NCBI GenBank assembly: GCA_002683195.1
Contig: NYSW01000073.1
Location: 11,673 to 20,144 of the forward strand
DNA from: Phycisphaerae bacterium
GTDB lineage: Bacteria > Planctomycetota > Phycisphaerae > Phycisphaerales > SM1A02
Direction: 5' to 3'
DNA length: 8,472 nt
The notes under the pieces were generated by a model. It saw nothing but the letters and a program-made list of their open reading frames with translations. It was not told the DNA's origin and made no database searches. The first letter of the stretch is position 1. Each line of letters opens with the position of its first letter. Made by a program: the position numbers and the translations under genes. Below are positions 1-6,006 of this stretch, in pieces.

Positions 1-74
1 TGGCCGTGATCGACGGAACCGGTCGCCACGAGAACGGTGACACATGCCCAGGAGAATCGCGTGATCGATTATGA
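1..74 (+). CDS. 3' tail of an upstream gene (partial, unidentified)
   Basis: Only the end of this gene would be inside the window. The frame beginning at base 3 reads AVIDGTGRHENGD... and stops with TGA at 72-74. Its first dozen codons mostly end in G or C, as expected for coding sequence here, but this weakens over the last ten codons. It would overlap the P450 start at 61 by 14 nt. A competing frame beginning at base 2 stops with TGA at 38-40 and has poorer third-position composition. No family can be recognised from so few residues. The gene's existence is inferred mainly from the absence of a visible promoter before the P450 and the tight packing of the downstream operon. Confidence 0.3.
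   Translation, partial: AVIDGTGRHENGDTCPGESRDRL
50..54 (+). promoter_or_regulatory. Shine-Dalgarno site that decides the P450 start
   Basis: AGGAG lies 6 nt before the GTG at 61. The longer in-frame alternative, GTG at 37, has no comparable ribosome binding site. This favours a 367-residue P450 beginning MIDYEDLRLDHW rather than the 375-residue version. Confidence 0.6.
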
Positions 75-1164
75 AGATTTACGGCTGGATCACTGGGTCT
101 GCGACCCATCGCGGGATCATGCGCAGCTCGCAATGCTGCATCAGCTGCAACGCGACAGTCCCCTTTACTGGCACCGAGGCGTCTGGGTCTTGACGCGGTA
201 TGCCGACGTGTTCGCGGCGCTTCGAGAGACGCGGCTCGTCAATCGGGTCGCCGAATCCGATCGCAAGGGTCTGCCATTGGTGCGTTCCATCATGAAGGCG
301 ATCAAGGGGCATCGCGAACACGACAAGAAGCAGTGGTTCCACTACGCGGATCGCCCGTATCACGCCGACGTCCGAACGATCATGAGAGAGGAATTGACCC
401 GGCAGATGCCCGACCTGCGGCAGTTGTTCCGGTCGATTTCCGACGAACTGCTCGAGAAAGTCGACTGCAACGACGAGAAATCGCTGCAAAAGGGTTTTGT
501 GGAACCGTTTCCAGGGATGGTGGCGGCGGAGTTGATGGGGCTGCCAAGAGAAAGGTGGCCTTGGTTCGACGAGTGCTTCGGTGGTCGAAACGATGTTGGC
601 TTCTCGAAGGGCCTGCGTCGGATCGAGCGGCTGCTGGGGCAATCGCTTGCGAAACGTGCGGAATTCCCGCCCGGCATGATCAGTGCCCTGTCCGACGGTT
701 GCGAGGCGGACAACTTGATGTCCGAGGAGGGGCTGCTGCCGAATAGCGTCTTGTTCGCGCTGGCGGCCTACGTGAATACGCGTCCGCTTTTGGAACAAAG
801 CGTTGGATATCTACTTCGCAACCCAAGTGCTATGGAGAGAATTGAACGCGATCCAGGCGTCGTTCGGACCGCAGTGGAGGAATTCACGAGATATTTCAGC
901 ACCACTGCAGTCTGCTCCCGTGTCGCGACGGCGGACGTTGAAATCGCGGGTGGAGTGGTGCATGAAGGGCAATGGGTGACGATGGCGCTGATCGCCGCGA
1001 ATCATGATCCCGAAGTGTTCGCCGACCCCGATGTCGTCGACCTGACACGGCATCCCAATCCGCACGTTGCATTTGGGGGTGGCCTTCATGTTTGTATCGG
1101 AGCAGCCGTCGGTCGTGCGGAGCTGCAGGAATCGATCGCCTGTCTCGCGCGTCGTTTTCGCTAG
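61..1164 (+). CDS. Cytochrome P450, soluble bacterial type, unusual I-helix and short C-terminus
   Basis: This is a heme-thiolate monooxygenase-type protein, probably cytosolic, as no N-terminal membrane anchor is visible. Numbered from GTG 61 it shows the C-helix HxxxR (H101-R105), the K-helix ExxR (E274-R277) and the heme-binding loop FGGGLHVCIG with ligand Cys345. Two things are odd. Where most P450s have AGx(D/E)TT in the I-helix, this one reads AAYVNT (235-240), so Val238-Asn239 replace the acid-alcohol pair that normally helps protonate and cleave bound oxygen. Only 22 residues follow the heme Cys, about half the usual number, so the last beta-strands seem to be missing. Neither alternative frame after the stop restores a P450-like tail. 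In other families, loss of the acid-alcohol pair is found with peroxygenase-like or otherwise atypical chemistry. It is the first complete gene of the operon, 48 nt before the cyclase, and a role in oxidising the cluster's isoprenoid is inferred. No redox partner gene is in the window. Confidence 0.93.
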   Translation: MIDYEDLRLDHWVCDPSRDHAQLAMLHQLQRDSPLYWHRGVWVLTRYADVFAALRETRLVNRVAESDRKGLPLVRSIMKAIKGHREHDKKQWFHYADRPYHADVRTIMREELTRQMPDLRQLFRSISDELLEKVDCNDEKSLQKGFVEPFPGMVAAELMGLPRERWPWFDECFGGRNDVGFSKGLRRIERLLGQSLAKRAEFPPGMISALSDGCEADNLMSEEGLLPNSVLFALAAYVNTRPLLEQSVGYLLRNPSAMERIERDPGVVRTAVEEFTRYFSTTAVCSRVATADVEIAGGVVHEGQWVTMALIAANHDPEVFADPDVVDLTRHPNPHVAFGGGLHVCIGAAVGRAELQESIACLARRFR

Positions 1165-1212
1165 CGGTAGCTCATCGTCTCACGAAACGCCGGTCAATCA
1201 ATCCAAGGCAAC

Positions 1213-2304
1213 ATGATGAATGAACAAAACGATAATTCGACGACCGCCCCGGGCGCGATTGATCCGAACCGTTTGTCGGGGTCGGAGTGGCGGGCGGTCG
1301 GCTTTCTGAAGTCGCAGATCGGGGCGGGAAACTACGGTTTGAAGTGTCTTGGGAGTGATGGCCTGCCCCGCTTTTCGCACGACAAAGGCCATCAATTTTC
1401 CGGTTACTTCCTGTCGAGAGCGCTCGGCCGTGAAATCTCGGAAGTCGAGTGGTCGATGTTGATCGTGCGCTTCCAGTCGGAGGAATATCGCGGGTTGTGG
1501 GGGTACTCGCCGCCCGCGTCATACGTTTCCCCTTCACTGCGGAAGTTTCTCGTCGACGCGGATGACACGGCGTTCGTGATTCGTACGTGCCGGGAGCTGG
1601 GCCTGCACAAGTCGTCGACTCGACTGTTTTGGTTTCACCGAAAAAAGTGGCTGCGAATCCTGGCGAAGAACGGACCGGAGTGGTTGCTGGGTCGATGGGG
1701 ACAGAAGGGCGGATTCCGAACGTTTGCTTCTCTGGTACGGGCCCGTCTGGTGTTCGAGCCAACGCCAGCCAACAACTTCCAGATTCATCCGGAAGTGAAT
1801 CTGAATGTCTTCCTTGCGTTGCGAGGAACGGCGTTGGAAAAATCGATCGATTATGAATTGGTTCGAAAGTCCCAACACGACGATGGTTACTGGCATTCCT
1901 ATTGGTATCCCAGTCGCTACTACGGGACATGGATGGCACTCGAATTGATCCGGGATCAACCTTCGCTGAAGCCGTTGCGGGATCGTGCCCGCCAGTTTCT
2001 GGTGTCTTCTCAGGCGGACGACGGCACCTGGGGAGAGCACGGCGATGCGTACGAAACGGCGCTGGCCTGCCTGGCCCTGCAGGCTTCCGGCGAGGCCGAG
2101 GGCGTGGTTGGCAAGGCCATCGCCTCACTCCTGGAATCCCAGCGAGATGACGGATCCTGGCAGACCGATCAGGACATATGGAGATTCCATGCTTCGGCCG
2201 ATGACGTCTGGAGGGCATTCGACACCAACCGGGTGATTACCACGTCGCTGGTTCGTTGCGCCTTGCGGCAGCATTCTCGGAGCGTGGCTGGTGAATCCGT
2301 TTAG
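1213..2304 (+). CDS. Class II terpene cyclase-like protein (prenyltransferase/squalene oxidase repeats, DxDDTA motif)
   Basis: The 363-residue protein belongs to the alpha-helical barrel superfamily of squalene-hopene and class II diterpene cyclases. It carries DADDTA at 115-120, the DxDD motif whose middle Asp protonates an alkene or epoxide to start cyclisation; the following TA is typical of copalyl-diphosphate-synthase-type enzymes. Three QW-type repeats QxxDGxW follow at 221-227, 267-273 and 310-316. Family members with beta and gamma domains usually have 500-700 residues with DxDD near residue 300-380. Here DxDD sits about 200 residues closer to the N-terminus, while the stretch after it (about 245 residues) has normal length. 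The simplest reading is a single beta domain with the gamma domain absent or severely reduced. There is no membrane segment. Two adjacent ATG codons are possible starts; AAGG at 1205-1208 is 4 nt from the first and 7 nt from the second (1216). The likely substrate is a prenyl diphosphate or a prenylated aromatic made with the UbiA enzyme nearby, but this is inference. A non-catalytic member of the fold cannot be excluded. Confidence 0.85.
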   Translation: MMNEQNDNSTTAPGAIDPNRLSGSEWRAVGFLKSQIGAGNYGLKCLGSDGLPRFSHDKGHQFSGYFLSRALGREISEVEWSMLIVRFQSEEYRGLWGYSPPASYVSPSLRKFLVDADDTAFVIRTCRELGLHKSSTRLFWFHRKKWLRILAKNGPEWLLGRWGQKGGFRTFASLVRARLVFEPTPANNFQIHPEVNLNVFLALRGTALEKSIDYELVRKSQHDDGYWHSYWYPSRYYGTWMALELIRDQPSLKPLRDRARQFLVSSQADDGTWGEHGDAYETALACLALQASGEAEGVVGKAIASLLESQRDDGSWQTDQDIWRFHASADDVWRAFDTNRVITTSLVRCALRQHSRSVAGESV

Positions 2305-2367
2305 GCGGCTGCGCTCGGCGATCTCCTGGAACTGCATCTGACCGTACCAAACCGGAAGAATCCAAGC

Positions 2368-3237
2368 ATGTTGAAACCGTTCCCATCCAAGTCCGCTGCC
2401 GGTCGCCAACGCGACAAGGTCGTCTTTCTGCATTGCCTCAAGACCGGGGGGACCACGTTTTCACGAGTTCTTCAGCGCCTGTACGGGGATTCGTACACGT
2501 TCTTCGACGACGAAGCCGTCGACGCGTTCGCCAGGACGCTGGCAGCCTACGACTGCATGGAAGTCCACACGAAACTTCGGGGCGACCAACTGGTCTGGGG
2601 CACGAAGAACATCATGAAAGAGTCGAATTGGGGACTCTTGAGTGGTGCGAAGGTCTTCGTGATGTTCCGTGATCCGGTCGAATGCTACATCTCGAATTTC
2701 TACCAAACTCAGAAGACCGCGAAGACCCTGAAGGGAAGGGCGGCACAGACTTGGTCGAGCCCCGATACCTTGGACGGTTGCCTGGAGGACCCGAACTACA
2801 GCAACCTCCAGTTGAAATTCCTGCTGGGGGTCAAACCGGGAGACGACCGGGTGCTGACCGACGAGGATCTCCGAAGTGCGAAGCGACTGATTTCCACATT
2901 GGGAATCAACGTGGGAATCCTCGAGCGATACGACGAATCACTTCACCTCTTCGAACATGTCACGGGTTCCCGGATCCCGCTGGGGATCGTCGTGATCAGG
3001 AACAAGAATCGAGTCCCCCGGGCACAGCGTGGCGTCGACGATGCCAAGAGGCAGCGGATTCGGAATATGAACGCCCTGGATCAAGGGCTGTACGACTTCG
3101 CGAAGACGCTGTTTGGCGAGCAGATCGCTGGTTGCGGCCCTTGTCCCCGGTACCGGTATCTTTCGGAGAATTCGATTTTCGTGCGTTGCAGGGATCTGGT
3201 CACCACCGTCCGGGCACGCGGTGCACTCCGACGATGA
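2368..3237 (+). CDS. Sulfotransferase family protein (PAPS-dependent type)
   Basis: This 289-residue protein has the two PAPS-binding signatures of the P-loop sulfotransferases. The 5'-phosphosulfate loop is FLHCLKTGGTTF (20-31), matching the HIPKTAGT-like pattern of the carbohydrate-type sulfotransferases. The 3'-phosphate site is FRDPVECYIS (100-109), with Arg101 and Ser109 in the expected places. Such enzymes move a sulfuryl group from PAPS to a hydroxyl. No signal peptide or membrane anchor is visible, so it probably acts in the cytosol. The ATG at 2368 has GGAAG 9 nt upstream. The stop codon overlaps the start of the UbiA gene in an ATGA (3234-3237), which suggests translational coupling and a shared product. 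The acceptor could be the oxidised terpenoid or a sugar on it; the sequence does not say which. The family assignment is firm and the substrate unknown. Confidence 0.88.
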   Translation: MLKPFPSKSAAGRQRDKVVFLHCLKTGGTTFSRVLQRLYGDSYTFFDDEAVDAFARTLAAYDCMEVHTKLRGDQLVWGTKNIMKESNWGLLSGAKVFVMFRDPVECYISNFYQTQKTAKTLKGRAAQTWSSPDTLDGCLEDPNYSNLQLKFLLGVKPGDDRVLTDEDLRSAKRLISTLGINVGILERYDESLHLFEHVTGSRIPLGIVVIRNKNRVPRAQRGVDDAKRQRIRNMNALDQGLYDFAKTLFGEQIAGCGPCPRYRYLSENSIFVRCRDLVTTVRARGALRR

Positions 3238-4265
3238 TTCCTCTCAAACGGATCGTGAGGTCCGACAACTGGTTCTCGTGGAAGATTCCACCGCTGCTTG
3301 CGGTCGCCTACGCGGCGTTTCTCGTCGATGGAACGGATTTCATCTCCGCACTCCAGAGTCTCGGCTTGATTCTCGTCTGTATCGCATCCGTCGCCTCGTA
3401 CGGGCACATCGTGAACGACGTCTTCGACGTCGAAAGCGATCGGAAGGCCGGAAAGCCGAACGTGATGGCGGGTATGAAACCATGGCAGCGTGCCGGTCTT
3501 TGTCTGGTCACCATCGTCAGTGGATTCGTCTTGTTGCTGCTGCCGGAGCGTGACTGGTGGTCGATCGCGGTGCTTTCGGCGAACTACCTGCTACCCACGA
3601 TCTACGCGGTGCCCCCGCTCCGACTGAAGGTGCGTGGATTCGCGGGGGTCCTCACCGACGCACTCGGCGCACACGTCGTTCCGACCTTGTTCGTCCTGGT
3701 CGCCGTCGGTTTCTTCCGGGATGGCGTGTCGCCGACCGCGGTCGGGATCAGCGTCTCGGTGCTGGTGTGGTCATTGTTCTTCGGGATGAGGGGGATCGTC
3801 GTGCACCAGATTCTTGACCTGTCCGGTGATCTCGAGAGTGACGTGGTCACCTTCGCCGGTCGGCGACCGCGTGAAGCGCTCCGTCGGCTGATCCTCTGGT
3901 GCTTCTTCCCGGTGGAGGTCGCGGCGCTGTGCGTGTTCGTGGGTCTGGTGATTCCGTATTCCTGGATGCTCGCGTCCGTGACGGGGGTCTACATCCTGCT
4001 GGAATTCGGAAAGGTCCGGTCCGGTCTGGCGATGCCGGTCTTCTTCGAGGCATCGGAGGCCCGAGAACGGTACGTGCCGCTGCTGAACAACGCGTTCTAC
4101 GAGCTCTGGCTTCCCTGCTCGCTGATTCTCCAGTTATGCGTGGTTAATCCCGAGTTCTTCATCATTGGATTGGTCCACCTCCTGCTTTTCGGTAGTCTCA
4201 TTCTTTCACGCGGAGTGCTCCTGAGCGGAATGTTGTGGCAGTGGGCCGTACGCCTGCGTGGCTGA
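3234..4265 (+). CDS. UbiA-superfamily membrane prenyltransferase
   Basis: The 343-residue protein begins MIPLKRIVRSDNWFSWK and has about eight to nine hydrophobic segments, the UbiA fold. The first Asp-rich motif, NDVFDVESD (61-69), is the canonical NDxxDxxxD that holds the Mg-bound prenyl diphosphate. The second, DLSGDLESD (195-203), fits the DxxGDxxxD form and is followed by Thr206. UbiA enzymes attach prenyl chains to aromatic, sugar-phosphate or glycerol-phosphate acceptors inside the membrane, and some members act as terpene cyclases. This ATG is chosen because it overlaps the sulfotransferase stop (ATGA) and is followed directly by coding-like sequence. The same frame stays open further upstream, but there it lies inside the sulfotransferase and reads as low-complexity sequence. 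Beside a class II cyclase and a P450, the likely job is making or processing the prenylated scaffold. The acceptor cannot be told from sequence, so no ubiA, cyoE or menA symbol is given. Confidence 0.9.
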   Translation: MIPLKRIVRSDNWFSWKIPPLLAVAYAAFLVDGTDFISALQSLGLILVCIASVASYGHIVNDVFDVESDRKAGKPNVMAGMKPWQRAGLCLVTIVSGFVLLLLPERDWWSIAVLSANYLLPTIYAVPPLRLKVRGFAGVLTDALGAHVVPTLFVLVAVGFFRDGVSPTAVGISVSVLVWSLFFGMRGIVVHQILDLSGDLESDVVTFAGRRPREALRRLILWCFFPVEVAALCVFVGLVIPYSWMLASVTGVYILLEFGKVRSGLAMPVFFEASEARERYVPLLNNAFYELWLPCSLILQLCVVNPEFFIIGLVHLLLFGSLILSRGVLLSGMLWQWAVRLRG

Positions 4266-4298
4266 ACAATCGTCGGAGTTCGATATCAAGCAGATGTC

Positions 4299-5777
4299 TT
4301 GAAAAACATTCAACGCGGGAAAATCTATGTCTTGATCGTTGCCGGCATGGCCGCCTTTGGATACTTCATCTCCTGGTGGTTCGAGTCGGACCGGCTCTCG
4401 AATCCGTGGCTGATCCTCCTCCTGATGGCGGCAGTGTCATACTGCGTGTTCCGCGGTTTCATGAGCTGGTACCTCTTTCTCCGGTGCGAACACCCCGAGT
4501 GGACCGAGGCCCCGGCCGGCCTGAGTGTCGATGTCTTCGTTCCTGCCTACGACGAGCCGGCATCGCTCGTCGAGCGGACCTTGCGAGCGGCGAAGGCGAT
4601 GCAGTATCCCCATCGAACCTTCCTGCTTGATGATGGCGATCGCGATGAATTGATGGAACTCGCCGCGACGTTGGATGTGGGCTACCTTCGGCGGAAGACG
4701 AGTCGGGATCACAAGGCTGGAAACGTCAACAACGCCCTGGAGCGGACGTCGGGCGACATCGTCGCGATCTTCGATGTCGATCATGTCCCCGGGGAGAACT
4801 ACCTTCTTCGGTCGCTCGGCCCGTTCGAGGATGCGGGCATCGGTTTCGTCCAGGTTCGGCTCGACCACTCCAACGGATCCGAGAGTTTCGTCGCAGGTGC
4901 GGCTGCAGCACGCAACGATGGATTCTTCGGGGCGCCCATGCACGGGATGCATGGTTGCGGCTGCCCGCAGAAGTTCGGAAGCAACTGTCTGATCCGTCGC
5001 TCGGCGATCGAATCGATTGGTGGATACAAGCCGGGACTCGCGGAGGATCTCCACACGTCGCTTCGGCTGCATGCCGAAGGCTGGGGATCCGCCTACGTTC
5101 CGGAGTCGCTCGCGAGGGGACTGGAGCCGGTCGAATTGAGTGGATTCTTCATCCAGCAGTACAAGTGGGCGCATGGCGTCACATCCCTCTTTCGTGACGT
5201 GTATCCGCGATTGATGCGTCGCTTCGACTTCAAGACCAACATCTGCTACGCGTGGCGCCTGACCTGCTTCGTCTCTGCGCCGGTCATCGCGCTGTGCATC
5301 CTCTTGACGTCCATCATCCTTTACTCCGGCTCGGAGGTACTGATGGATGGGTATGCCAGTTTCCTGCTCCACGCTGCGCCTTCGGTGATGGTGATGTGGC
5401 TTCTGGAGATCGTGGCGTCGAAGCCGTTCGCGCCCGAGGTCGACGATCGCGAACGAGGTAGATCGATCGCGGGGACGTTGCTGGCGTTTGGAAGCTGGCC
5501 GGTGTACACGCTTGCGCTCATCTCGGCGACGCTTGGATTGAAGGGGAGATTCGTCGCCACCCCGAAGGAACGGGCGGGCACCGGACTCCGGCTCATTCTT
5601 CCCCAGGTTCTCACCGTGCTGGTCCTGGCGTCCGCGATCATCCGTGCGTCGTCGTTGGGATTCGATCCGGCCACGATGATGGTCTGCGGATTCGCCGGGG
5701 TGCTGATCATGATGCATTCCGCGGTTTTCCGGGCCTACGGGAGCGAGCTGCGGCAACAGAGAATCGCGTCCGAGTAG
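4299..5777 (+). CDS. Membrane glycosyltransferase, family 2, cellulose-synthase-like
   Basis: The 492-residue protein has two N-terminal membrane segments (about 9-27 and 36-58), a cytosolic GT-A domain, and several hydrophobic segments after about residue 318. The conserved sites of processive family 2 enzymes are visible: DVFVPAYDEP (78-87), LDDG (110-113), the metal-binding DVD (159-161), the catalytic-base region AED (248-250), and QQYKW (286-290), which is QxxRW with Lys in place of Arg. No PilZ domain follows, so direct c-di-GMP control of the BcsA type is unlikely. The start is a TTG 33 nt after the UbiA stop. No ATG or GTG lies in frame between that stop and the TTG, and no strong ribosome site is visible. 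ATG 4347 would cut into the first membrane helix, so TTG is preferred. As the last gene of the operon it may glycosylate or export a glycan linked to the isoprenoid product, or make a separate polysaccharide. The fold is clear, the sugar is not. Confidence 0.9.
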   Translation: MKNIQRGKIYVLIVAGMAAFGYFISWWFESDRLSNPWLILLLMAAVSYCVFRGFMSWYLFLRCEHPEWTEAPAGLSVDVFVPAYDEPASLVERTLRAAKAMQYPHRTFLLDDGDRDELMELAATLDVGYLRRKTSRDHKAGNVNNALERTSGDIVAIFDVDHVPGENYLLRSLGPFEDAGIGFVQVRLDHSNGSESFVAGAAAARNDGFFGAPMHGMHGCGCPQKFGSNCLIRRSAIESIGGYKPGLAEDLHTSLRLHAEGWGSAYVPESLARGLEPVELSGFFIQQYKWAHGVTSLFRDVYPRLMRRFDFKTNICYAWRLTCFVSAPVIALCILLTSIILYSGSEVLMDGYASFLLHAAPSVMVMWLLEIVASKPFAPEVDDRERGRSIAGTLLAFGSWPVYTLALISATLGLKGRFVATPKERAGTGLRLILPQVLTVLVLASAIIRASSLGFDPATMMVCGFAGVLIMMHSAVFRAYGSELRQQRIASE

Positions 5778-5841
5778 ATCGGTGGAAGTGGGCGACGACC
5801 TGCGGTCCCCAGTGATTCCGAATTGATGCCGACCGGCGATG

Positions 5842-5858
5842 CGGATCCTGCGGATCCG
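5842..5858 (+). terminator. Perfect short hairpin after the biosynthetic operon (possible terminator)
   Basis: CGGATCC, a 3-nt loop, then GGATCCG form a perfect 7-bp stem 64 nt after the glycosyltransferase stop. A second 10-bp palindrome, CTCGGCCGAG, follows at 5871-5880. No T-run follows either, so intrinsic termination is doubtful. The position at the end of the operon is the main reason to list it. Confidence 0.25.
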
Positions 5859-5900
5859 AGGCGCTGGTCGCTCGGCCGAGGGGATTTCATGCCTCCGGTC

Positions 5901-5964
5901 GGAAAGTAGGAAAGCGGGAAAGCGGGAAAGCGGGAAAGCAGGAAAGCGGGAAAGCAGGAAAGCA
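5901..5964 (+). repeat. Eight tandem copies of an 8-bp unit, GGAAAGC(G/A)
   Basis: Units begin at 5901, 5909, 5917, 5925, 5933, 5941, 5949 and 5957. The first ends in TA, and the rest end in CG or CA. The tract is purine-rich on the + strand apart from one pyrimidine per unit. Because 8 is not a multiple of 3, any frame through it encodes an 8-residue period (for example GKRESRKA). It ends 42 nt before the start codon at 6007, so it lies in the upstream control region of that gene. It is best read as a slippage-prone microsatellite. Confidence 0.92.
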
Positions 5965-5994
5965 GAAGTCTTTCGATTCGATGGCTCGTTCCTC

Positions 5995-6000
5995 TATGCT
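5995..6000 (+). promoter_or_regulatory. -10-like hexamer close to the start at 6007
   Basis: TATGCT matches TATAAT at four of six positions and ends 6 nt before ATG 6007. No good -35 element is visible 17 nt upstream. GGAG at 6002-6005 is only 1 nt from the ATG, too close to act as a normal ribosome site. The layout matches the one before the gene at 8137 and suggests a leaderless or very short-leader transcript. Confidence 0.3.
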
Positions 6001-6006
6001 TGGAGC

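Noticed and set aside
1213..2304. Full squalene-hopene cyclase
   Set aside because: The protein is too short (363 residues), DxDD sits at 115, and it is followed by TA, which fits diphosphate-type class II cyclases better.
2682..3233. Extending the UbiA gene upstream in its open frame
   Set aside because: That stretch lies inside the sulfotransferase gene and translates as Pro/Arg/Gly-rich nonsense. The ATGA overlap start at 3234 gives a normal UbiA length.
4437..5756. Long open frame on the minus strand opposite the membrane glycosyltransferase
   Set aside because: It is an antisense shadow in GC-rich DNA. Its translation is rich in Arg, Gln, His and Asp with no motif, while the plus strand has the full set of family 2 transferase motifs.
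5901..5964. CRISPR array
   Set aside because: The units are only 8 bp, contiguous and without spacers, and no cas genes are present.
5839..6006. Extending the HAF gene upstream through the tandem repeat
   Set aside because: It would put an Arg/Lys/Glu repeat before a clear signal peptide. ATG 6007 is the only start consistent with export.
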